NCBI GenBank assembly: GCA_030693235.1
Contig: JAUYBE010000012.1
Span: forward strand, 1 to 39,598
Reading direction: 5' to 3'
From: a bacterium
GTDB lineage: Bacteria; Patescibacteriota; Minisyncoccia; UBA6257; UBA9933
Length of the DNA: 39,598 bases
In this document: one piece after another, positions 1 to 8,800 of the stretch
How the letters are laid out: every line of letters starts with the position of its first letter
How positions within the stretch are numbered: the stretch's first letter is position 1
Notes under the pieces: model-generated
Told to the model about the DNA's origin: nothing
What the model saw: only the letters and a program-made list of their open reading frames with translations
Databases searched by the model: none
Made by a program: the position numbers and the translations under genes

Positions 1-1718
1 CTTCCTAAATATTTAGGAAGTCGGACTTCCCTAGATTTAATTTTGAGTTTATCGTAGTTAATAAGCGCGTTTGGATGGATTCCAATGTCGCCGGCGATAA
101 TAAACTCTTCTCTCGCCAACCCGACGCCGTCATTCGGCAAAAATGATTTCTCAAAAGCGGTTTCCGGCGTGGCGATATTCATCATTATTTTGGTCTTTGT
201 CCGCCGGCCGGCGGATTGGAAATTTTTAACGTCGTTTTCAACGATTTTATATTTCAACGCGCCGTCATAAACATAACCATCGCTACCGGTCGTATCCGCC
301 GTAATCATCTGACCGGTTTTTATTTTTCGAGTGGCGTTAACGGAACCGACAATACAAGGAATGCCCAGCTCGCGGCTGACGATTGCGGCATGACTCGTCC
401 GGCCGCCTTTGTCCGTTACTATCGCCGAAGCGATTTTCATAATTGGTTCCCAGTCCGGATCGGTCATATCTGTCACTAAAATTTCACCCGCCTTAAAATC
501 GTGGATTCCTTTAACGTCCAATATTACCCGCGCTTTTCCTACGGCAATCTTGCTTCCAACCGAAATTCCCCCGACAATGGCATTTGACGCCTGACCACTA
601 ACATCCGATAAAATATACTCTTTGATTTTGGAAAAATCTCTTATGGCGTGAATTGTTTCGGGTCGCGCCTGAACAATATAAAGCTCGCCTGTTTTGCCGT
701 CTTTCGCCCACTCCAAATCCATCGGTGTCCATTTTTTATTTTTATTTGAATAATGCTCTTCCACTAAAACGCACCACTTCGCCAATTTCAAAATTTCTTC
801 GTCGGACAGAATAAAAATTTCTCTTTCTTTTTGAGAAGTCGGAACAACTTTAGTATTTTTAATGCCGGAACCTGCCGATAAACTTGCCGCGGCATAAATC
901 ATTTTTTGCTTTTTGTCGCCTAATTTTTTATCAATAATCGGCTTTAGCCGCTGATCTATTTTAGGCTTAAAGATTAAAAATTCGTCCGGTATTATTTTGC
1001 CCTGAACGATCATTTCTCCCAACCCCCAAACGCCATTAATTAAAACCGCATCTTTAAAACCGGACTCTGTCTCCAGGGTGAAAACCACGCCGGAACACCC
1101 CGTATCCGAACGCACCATTTTTTGCACTCCAACGGACAAGGCAACCTTAAAATACTCAAAACCCTTATCAACGCGATAAGAAATCGCCCGATCGGTAAAA
1201 AGCGAGGCCATCGCCGATTTCACGGCCGCTAAAACCCCTTCAACTCCGCGAATATTTAAAAACGTTTCATGCTGGCCGGCAAAAGAGGCCCCAGGCAAAT
1301 CTTCGGCCGTAGCCGACGAACGCACCGCCACATCCACGCTCTTGCCATATTCTTTCTCCATTTCCCGATAAGCCGCCGCAATTTCTTTTTTCAAATCTTC
1401 CGGAAATTCCGCTTTTTTAGTCGTTTCGCGGATTAATTTCCCCCGCCGCGATAAATCTTTGAGGTTTTTTGTGTCCAGTCCGGCAAGCGTTTTTTTAATA
1501 AAACTTTCTAAAGTTATAAGTCGTTGGTTATTGGTCGTTAATTCGGCATTTTTCAAAAAATGCCTGTAAGCGCTCGTCGTTACCGCGAATCCGCCGGGAA
1601 TTTTCACCCCCTTCGGCGACAAAACTTGAATCATCTCGCCAAGCGAAGCGTTTTTCCCGCCAACATCAGCAACATCTTTAATACCAACTTCTTTAAGTTG
1701 TTTAATAAAAGAATTCAT
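1..1718 (-). CDS. ppsA: Phosphoenolpyruvate synthase, 3' end truncated by window edge
   Basis: Absent from ORF track (runs off the edge). Reverse-strand reading starts at 1718: MNSFIKQLKEVGIKDVADVGGKNASLGEMIQ...; also VDVAVRSSATAEDLPGASFAGQHETFLN and the swivelling-His motif GGRTSHAAIVSRELGIPCIV. Confidence 0.95.
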   Translation of the reverse strand, partial: MNSFIKQLKEVGIKDVADVGGKNASLGEMIQVLSPKGVKIPGGFAVTTSAYRHFLKNAELTTNNQRLITLESFIKKTLAGLDTKNLKDLSRRGKLIRETTKKAEFPEDLKKEIAAAYREMEKEYGKSVDVAVRSSATAEDLPGASFAGQHETFLNIRGVEGVLAAVKSAMASLFTDRAISYRVDKGFEYFKVALSVGVQKMVRSDTGCSGVVFTLETESGFKDAVLINGVWGLGEMIVQGKIIPDEFLIFKPKIDQRLKPIIDKKLGDKKQKMIYAAASLSAGSGIKNTKVVPTSQKEREIFILSDEEILKLAKWCVLVEEHYSNKNKKWTPMDLEWAKDGKTGELYIVQARPETIHAIRDFSKIKEYILSDVSGQASNAIVGGISVGSKIAVGKARVILDVKGIHDFKAGEILVTDMTDPDWEPIMKIASAIVTDKGGRTSHAAIVSRELGIPCIVGSVNATRKIKTGQMITADTTGSDGYVYDGALKYKIVENDVKNFQSAGRRTKTKIMMNIATPETAFEKSFLPNDGVGLAREEFIIAGDIGIHPNALINYDKLKIKSREVRLPKYLG

Positions 1719-1721
1719 AAT

Positions 1722-2075
1722 TTAATCAATAAAAAAATTTAGTTGTTCCCTTGGAATGCCAATAGAAATACCATAATCTATAACCTGTTTTTTGGCATTT
1801 TCATCACCCCGATTAAATTCAAACTTTTTATCTTGAAAACATAAAATAACATCTTTTCCTTTCCAGAAATGCATATACCATTTTTTATCGTTAATATTTT
1901 TAGAAAGTTTATCGATATCGTCTTTGGAGGCGTGAACTTTAAAAATATGCCATCGCTCAGCTGGATTTTCTTCTGTGGTAATTTCTAAATTAATAATTTC
2001 TAAATTATTTAACAAGCGATTATCAACCAAACTCTCTTCAATAATCGCGCCTTTATAATCTTTTTGAATATTCAT
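1722..2075 (-). CDS. Conserved hypothetical protein (117 aa)
   Basis: Intact ORF directly upstream of ppsA on the same strand; no recognised motif. Confidence 0.7.
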   Translation of the reverse strand: MNIQKDYKGAIIEESLVDNRLLNNLEIINLEITTEENPAERWHIFKVHASKDDIDKLSKNINDKKWYMHFWKGKDVILCFQDKKFEFNRGDENAKKQVIDYGISIGIPREQLNFFID

Positions 2076-2108
2076 ACATTTATATTCGCTTATTCGTAAA
2101 TTCGTACT

Positions 2109-3596
2109 TTATTCGCTATTCGTTGATTTTAATACTATCATCAAATCCGCCACATTGAAAGTTTTTTGTTCAGTAAAAATCAAATCTTTGGTTTTTTTGA
2201 AAAAATTAAAAGAGTCGTGTCGATCTAAATATTTTTGCGAATTTAATTTTAATTTTTGCGCTTTTTTAATTGTTAATATATCGCCAATCGCGCCGGCGGC
2301 CTCGGTGTTGTCGCGACCGTCGGAAGCGAAAGACATAAAAATCGTGTCTGTCGTTAGTCGTTTGTAGTTTGTCGTTAGTGCTCCCAACACCGCTTCCATA
2401 TTCCGCCCGCCTTTGCCAAAATTTAAACTTTTAACTTTGAACTTTGAACTTTGTAATGTGACCGTTGTTTCACCTCCGGCTAAAATCACTGCCCCTTTTC
2501 TATTAATAAGATTGCTTCGCTTCGCTCGCAATGACAATCCTAAAACTTTTTTAATTAATAACAACAAAGAATCTTTTGCTTCTCCCTGTAATGAATGAGA
2601 ATAAATTTTCGACTTGAACCCTAATTTTTTGGCTTTTTCCGCCATTGCCAAAACTGGCTCGCGATTGGATAAAAATAAAATGTTTTTGATTTTTTTGAAG
2701 TATTTTTTGTTTTTTGGCGTTTCTACAAATTTTAATTTTTGGACATCGGATGTCCTAAAATTATTTCTATTAATATTTGGGACATCTGATGTCCCCATAT
2801 TGAAATATTTTTTAAGAACCTTTTCCGCTTCTTTTTTTGTTGTCTTGTCAAAAACTGTTGGACCGGAAGCCACCATTGACAGGTTATTACCTAAGACATC
2901 GGAAACAATTAAAGAAATTATGTTAGCTGGATAGGCTAATTTAGCTAAGCCGCCAGCCTTAACCAAAGAGAGATGTTTTCTGACAGTATTTAATTCCAGA
3001 ATATTGGCGCCGGCTTGCGTTAATAATTTAGTGGCTAAAACCGAATTTTTTAATTCTTTTTCCGAGCCGCATAATAAAGCCGAACCGCCGCCGCAGATAA
3101 AAGCGACTATTAAATCATCTTTGCCAGCTTTTTTCACTAGTTCAATTATTTTTTTGGTTGCGGCGATGTTTTGTTTAGATGGTAATGGATGAGTTCCGAT
3201 TAAAAATTTTAATTTTGGGGACATCGGATGTCCCAAATATTGACGTTTAATTTTAGGACATCGGATGTCCTGATATTGAATATCTAAAGCAATCCCGCTG
3301 GTTAATTTATCGCCTAAAATTTTCGCCAAACTCAACGAAGCTAAAATCGAACCCTTGCCAATGCCAACAAGAAAAACTCTTTTATATTTATTTAAATCAA
3401 GTTTTATAATACTATCACGCGTGATAGTATTACTGCGGACGGCAGGATTAAAAATAAACAACTGATTTTGTTTAATTTTTATTTTCTGTTGAACTACTTT
3501 TTCAATATCAATTGCCTCATGGCCGGTCTTGGCAATCAAAAGCGCCTTTCTTCGAAGAGAATTTTTAGCTAAATTTTTAAAATTAGTAATTTCCAT
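2109..3596 (-). CDS. Glycerate 2-kinase (DUF4147/MOFRL type) with several repeat-derived insertions
   Basis: GIGKGSILASLSLAKIL, AFICGGGSALL, LNTVRKHLSLVKAGGLAKLAYPANIISLIVSDVLGNNLSMVASGPTVFD, ILAGGETTV, FMSFASDGRDNTEAAGAI. Confidence 0.93.
   Translation of the reverse strand: MEITNFKNLAKNSLRRKALLIAKTGHEAIDIEKVVQQKIKIKQNQLFIFNPAVRSNTITRDSIIKLDLNKYKRVFLVGIGKGSILASLSLAKILGDKLTSGIALDIQYQDIRCPKIKRQYLGHPMSPKLKFLIGTHPLPSKQNIAATKKIIELVKKAGKDDLIVAFICGGGSALLCGSEKELKNSVLATKLLTQAGANILELNTVRKHLSLVKAGGLAKLAYPANIISLIVSDVLGNNLSMVASGPTVFDKTTKKEAEKVLKKYFNMGTSDVPNINRNNFRTSDVQKLKFVETPKNKKYFKKIKNILFLSNREPVLAMAEKAKKLGFKSKIYSHSLQGEAKDSLLLLIKKVLGLSLRAKRSNLINRKGAVILAGGETTVTLQSSKFKVKSLNFGKGGRNMEAVLGALTTNYKRLTTDTIFMSFASDGRDNTEAAGAIGDILTIKKAQKLKLNSQKYLDRHDSFNFFKKTKDLIFTEQKTFNVADLMIVLKSTNSE
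2741..2794. repeat. REPIN-like palindrome doublet, copy 1
   Basis: GGACATCGGATGTCC-TAAAATTATTTCTATTAATATTTG-GGACATCTGATGTCC. Confidence 0.9.
3219..3270. repeat. REPIN-like palindrome doublet, copy 2 (inverted relative to copy 1)
   Basis: GGACATCGGATGTCC-CAAATATTGACGTTTAATTTTA-GGACATCGGATGTCC; spacer reverse complement TAAAATTA..AATATTTG shares both ends with the copy-1 spacer. Confidence 0.9.
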
Positions 3597-3607
3597 AGAT
3601 TTAATTT

Positions 3608-4516
3608 TTAAATTAATAACAAAATTAAAGGTATTACAAAAAACGACAAAATTGTTGATATTAAAATGGTATTTCCGACTATATCTTTCTCCAAATTAAA
3701 TTCCTCGGCTATAACAAATGCTGTCGCCGCCGCAGGCATAGCCCCTAATAAAGTATAGATTCCGAAATCTTGGATTTTAAAAGCCAAACCTATAACAAAA
3801 GCCAAGGCGGAAAATCCTAAAAGCTTTAGAGTTGAAGAAACAAAAACAACGCCTAAATCTTTTTTGAGAAATTTTCCATAAAGAAAACCGCCCAAGGCAA
3901 AAAGCGCTATGGGCGAAGCCGTAGCGCCAACCATCGAAAGCGCTTTTTTTACAGAACTTATTATTTCCCAATCCAACCTAATATAACTTAAAAGAAACCC
4001 CGCTATCACAGACACTACTAAGGGATTTTTTATAAAACTTATTAATTGCTTTAAAACCTCGTGTTTTTTATCGTGCCAATATTTTATAACAAAAATTGCG
4101 ATCAAAAGAGGAATTACTAAAAATATAACGCTTATTAAAGCCCCCTTTTCCAAAAATTGGCCGCCAAAACCCATTTCCACCAAGGGAAATCCCATGTAAA
4201 CCGTGTTTCCTGCGGTCGCGCAAAGAAATATGGCCGCTTTTAAACTAGTCCTAATTTTTATAAACGAAAGAGCCGCTAAAATTAGCAAAGAAAAAAACAA
4301 GACAATAAATAAGCTCCAGCAAACTATTTGCCAGGAATTTTTATCAGTAAAATCTATAGCCCAAAAACTGACAATAATCAAAGCCGGCAATGCCACGTAA
4401 TAAGCGAATTGGTTTAAAATATGAATCCAATCGCTTTTGACGATGCCGTTTCTTTTCATCAGCCACCCGGCAAAAATTATCAAAAACACCGGCAAAGCAA
4501 TAAATAAAATATTCAT
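3608..4516 (-). CDS. AEC family (auxin efflux carrier-like) transporter
   Basis: About 10 hydrophobic segments; MNILFIALPVFLIIFAGWLMKRNGIV start and GNTVYMGFPLVE motif typical of AEC permeases. Confidence 0.85.
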   Translation of the reverse strand: MNILFIALPVFLIIFAGWLMKRNGIVKSDWIHILNQFAYYVALPALIIVSFWAIDFTDKNSWQIVCWSLFIVLFFSLLILAALSFIKIRTSLKAAIFLCATAGNTVYMGFPLVEMGFGGQFLEKGALISVIFLVIPLLIAIFVIKYWHDKKHEVLKQLISFIKNPLVVSVIAGFLLSYIRLDWEIISSVKKALSMVGATASPIALFALGGFLYGKFLKKDLGVVFVSSTLKLLGFSALAFVIGLAFKIQDFGIYTLLGAMPAAATAFVIAEEFNLEKDIVGNTILISTILSFFVIPLILLLI

Positions 4517-4622
4517 TTTCCTGCCCTTAATTATACTCCTTTAAATAAAAAAAGAATAAAAGATCTTTTTTTATTATACCAAAATTAACAACCCAGCGCC
4601 ACGCGCGAAGCCTCGCCGGTGC

Positions 4623-5183
4623 TTAGTGAACAAGAAAAACAATAAGAATAATTATAGCAACTAAAAATGATAAAAATTCAATTATTAAAATTTTACTAGG
4701 ACGCAAATAAATATTTTTAATCCAATTTGGGTCGCCGTATTTTGCAACTGTGTCAATTAGCTCATCTTTTCTCCATGAAACTACCAATCGTTTTGAAAAT
4801 TTGCCATTCTTTTCAGAAAAAAATTTGTAGGCATTTTTCGAAAATGGCCAAAACCATCTAATACCCCACCCAAGGCCAATACTATCATGGACAAAATGGA
4901 ATAAAGTGGCTAATCCAAAAAATACACCCCACATTTTTCCGAAAATAAAAAATATTAAAACCACCAAGGGAATATAAAGCAGTGGGAAATGCGTAACTTC
5001 TCGATGTTCTCTTATAACTTTGCCGCCTACATTGCCGTGCCGCGCTAACTCAATAAAAAAATCAATATCAGGCAATAAAACAAAAACAATACCCATAGAA
5101 ATCAACAAAAGGGTTAATTCAATATTAAAATACAAACTCATTCCAATTGACAATAAAATTCCGAGAGCAATATCTAAAAACAT
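4623..5183 (-). CDS. Membrane-bound metal-dependent hydrolase, YdjM-like
   Basis: LLPDIDFF, REHREVTHFPLLYIP, FHFVHDSIGLGWGIRWFWPFS: D/H pattern of the YdjM family. Confidence 0.7.
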   Translation of the reverse strand: MFLDIALGILLSIGMSLYFNIELTLLLISMGIVFVLLPDIDFFIELARHGNVGGKVIREHREVTHFPLLYIPLVVLIFFIFGKMWGVFFGLATLFHFVHDSIGLGWGIRWFWPFSKNAYKFFSEKNGKFSKRLVVSWRKDELIDTVAKYGDPNWIKNIYLRPSKILIIEFLSFLVAIIILIVFLVH

Positions 5184-5201
5184 ATTCAGTAAAATTATCT
5201 A

Positions 5202-5825
5202 TTACTTTTTCTGGGCAATTACACAAACGTCTTCCTCTGGCCTATTGTGCGTGAAAGGAATATCCGCCAATTCGTCGGTAGCCTTTAATTCTTTTATATT
5301 CTCAAATTCTCCGACTTCCCTCAAAATAAATTCAAGACCTTCATAATCATAACACCATTTGTGCTGCTCAAAAGGCATACTATGGGTAAAAATAGAAAAA
5401 TAAAAACTATCTGGCGCGTTTTCGGGGATTCTTTTTAAAGCCCACCATTTAAATCCCTTCCAATTCTTATATTTATTATTTAAATACTTATTTATATGAA
5501 TTTTTAAATCCGGTGTGCTTATCAAAATATAGCCATCTTTATTTAATAATTTTGCGCAATTCTTGAGAACAACCCTTCCTTCTTCATAAGAAAAATGCTC
5601 GAAAGTGTGTTGCATTCTTAGTAAATTAAACTTTCCTAATTTATCTAATTCATGCTCCGGACTATTCAAAATGTCAATTCTGAAATATCTATTTCTAAAT
5701 TTAGGATCTATAACTCCCTCCGGGAATAAATCAACGTAATAAAAATTATCGTCAAAAACTCCTCCGCAGCCGACATCCAGCCATCTTGTTTTATCCTGTT
5801 TTGTAAGAAGTGCTTTGAGGGTCAT
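5202..5825 (-). CDS. Class I SAM-dependent methyltransferase
   Basis: RWLDVGCGG motif I, FNLLRMQHTFEHFSYEEGRVVLKNCAKLLNKDGYILISTPD. Confidence 0.8.
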   Translation of the reverse strand: MTLKALLTKQDKTRWLDVGCGGVFDDNFYYVDLFPEGVIDPKFRNRYFRIDILNSPEHELDKLGKFNLLRMQHTFEHFSYEEGRVVLKNCAKLLNKDGYILISTPDLKIHINKYLNNKYKNWKGFKWWALKRIPENAPDSFYFSIFTHSMPFEQHKWCYDYEGLEFILREVGEFENIKELKATDELADIPFTHNRPEEDVCVIAQKK

Positions 5826-5835
5826 CTTTATTATT

Positions 5836-8800
5836 TTACATCTTTTTAATTCCTAGCCAGATTTTTTTACCGTCAATATTTGTTTCTGACTCGGCGTCAA
5901 AATCCTTGTTTCGACGAAATTCTATAGTTTTCGCGCCGATTTTTTCTTGAAAATCTTTGAGATGTTTATTAATTATATTTTTAATTTCCTTTGACGCTTC
6001 CAGCCACAAATTAATTTTATCTTTCGGCGTATATCCGGCTTCTTTCCGCAAATCCTGAATCATTCTTATTAATTCGCGCAATTGACCCTCGGCTTTCAGT
6101 TCAGCTGTAATCGTAGTATCTAATTCAATCTCGCTTGAAATATTTTTATCGAAAATAATTTCTTTAATATTAAGCTCGTCTTTAATCAAATCCAATAAGT
6201 CCTCATTAATTTTTAATTTTTTATTTTTAATTTTTAATTTAGACAGAGGCTGTCGCACCTTTATTCCGGCTTTCTGTCTCGCTTCAAGCCCAAGCGAGCA
6301 AATCTTTCGCACTTCTTTCATTTGACTTAAGAGTCGTTTGTCGTTTGTCGTAAGTCGTTTGTCAAATTTAGGCCATTCTTCTAAATGAACGGAATAAACA
6401 GCTTTTAGTTTTGAGCTTTTAGCTTTTAGTTGTTGATAAATTGTTTCCGCCATAAACGGCATAAACGGCGCGATAATTTTGGAAAATTCAATCAAAACAA
6501 ATCTTGTTGTTAAAATAGCCGCCTGTTTATCTTGTTCTAACTCTTTCTGCGTTAGTCCGCGTTTAGTCTGCGTTAGTCCGCGCGCTGTAAAGCGCTCGCG
6601 GGAACGGCGCACATACCAATTGGACAAATCCTCCACAAAATCGCCTATCGGCCGGCTCGCCGCATTCAATTCATATTTGTCCATTGCGCCTGTGATTTCG
6701 CTAGTTAAAATATTCAATCTCGCCAAAATCCATTTATCCAATATAGAAGCGGATTTACGCGGATTAAAATTTTTTAGAAGCGGATTTACGCGGATGTTGC
6801 TAGTATAAAGTTCATAAAACTTATAAACATTCCAAAGCCGCATAATCACTTTTTTATGCGCTTCATCAACGCCTTTTTCCGAAAAATTAAGATTTTCCGC
6901 AGCCACCACCGGCGAAGTCAAAAGATAATAGCGCAATGCGTCGGCGCCGTATTTATTTATAACCTCCATCGGGTCGGGATAATTTTTTAAACGCTTGGCC
7001 ATTTTTTTTCCGTCTTCCGCCAAAACTGTGCCGTTTACAATCACATTGTCAAACGCCCGCGAATCTTTGATGGCTGTAGCAATGGAATGCAGATAATAAA
7101 ACCACGAACGCGTCTGGTCCACGCCTTCGGCGATAAACTGCGCCGGAAAATTTGCCTCAAATTTTTCTTTATTTTCAAAAGGATAATGGACTTGGGCATA
7201 GGGCATGGAACCAGAATCGAACCAAGTATCTAAAACATCCGAAATCCTCCGCATCTCCCCGCCACAAGAACATTTAAATTTAATTTCATCTATATATGGG
7301 CGATGCAAATCAATTTCATAATTGTCATTATGGGGAAGAGGGCTGAAATCAAGTTTTTGAAATTCTCCCGTTTTAATAAATTGTTCCTTTTTATTTTCTG
7401 TAATTTCCAACGTCTTATCAATATCGGCGCCAATCGCTCCGGCGACCATACACAAAATAGGCGCTTCGTGGCTTATAATTAAAATATTTTTGTTTGAATA
7501 TTTTTTATCAATATCGTATAAAAATTCGCTCACTCTGTTTTTTAATTGGCTGAAATTTTCTCCATCCGGCGGAATTTTTTCAAATCTTTCTTTATGAGAC
7601 GAAAAATAAGCGCGGTATTCTTCGGACTTTTTACCGTCAAAAATTCCGAAATTTACTTCTCTTATTCGCTTATCAAAAATTATTTTATCCCTGCTGATTT
7701 CCAAACTATCGGCAATCATTTCCGAAGTTTCTTTCGCGCGCAACAAATCGGAAGAAAAAATCAAATTAATCTTTTCTTGCCGAAGGATTTCCGCTGCCGC
7801 CAAAACCTGTTTTTTTCCTTTTTCGGTAAGACAATAATGATTCGTTTCTAATTTTGAGTTTAAAATTCCCTTAACATTCTGTTCCGCTTCGCCATGCCGC
7901 ATCACGAAATATCTATTGCCGGATTTTTTTATATTTTCTTTTAATTCTTCTAGCGACCCTATTACTTTTATCGCCCCGCATCCATTTTTTCCGCGTTGTT
8001 CCGCGTTTATTCCACGCGCTTCTGCATCTTGGCATTTCCAAATCGGCATTGCCGATGCCCAATATCTCTGCCTTGAAATAGACCAATCTCGCGCTCCTTC
8101 CAGCCATTTGCCGAACCTGCCTTCTTTAATATGAGCCGGAGACCAGTTTATTTCCTTCGCCAATTCCAAAGCCTTGTCTTTAATTTTTAAAACATTCACA
8201 AACCACGACGAAGTGGCGTAATTAATAAGCGGGGTTTCGCAACGCCAGCAATGCGGATAAGAATGCTCATATTTTTCTTTGGCAAAAAGCAGATTATTTT
8301 TCGCCAGATATTTTATTATTTCCACATCTGTCTTCTGGTGGTCATCCATCGGCTTAACACTCATACCAAAAAAATCCTTCGCTTCCGGTTTGATAATCCC
8401 ATCCATACCCACGTGCTGAATGAAAGGCAATTTTTCTTTTATGCCCAGATTTAAATCGTCTTCGCCAAACGCCGGCGCGATATGAACAATTCCCGTGCCT
8501 TCGTCGGTCGTTACAAAATCCGCTCCATAAATTTTCCAACCATTTTCTTTATTCTCAAATTCTTGAGAATTATAGAATTCAAACAGAGGTTTATATTTTT
8601 TACCGATTAAATCAGATCCTTTCAAATCGTCTAATATCTCATATATCTTGCCGTAAAAAATATATCTTCTGCTTAAATTTCCCCCTGGGACAAGCTTTTG
8701 TTCCTCTTTCACAAATATATCTTTCGCAACAATATATACTCCATTATCAGGAGATGGATATGCATGATCTGAACTAATAACAGCCACACCCACTTCACGA

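Noticed and set aside
7546-8134. Antisense ORFs within ileS and similar ORFs opposite other long genes
   Set aside because: Opposite-strand by-products of AT-rich coding; no recognisable motifs, no SD.
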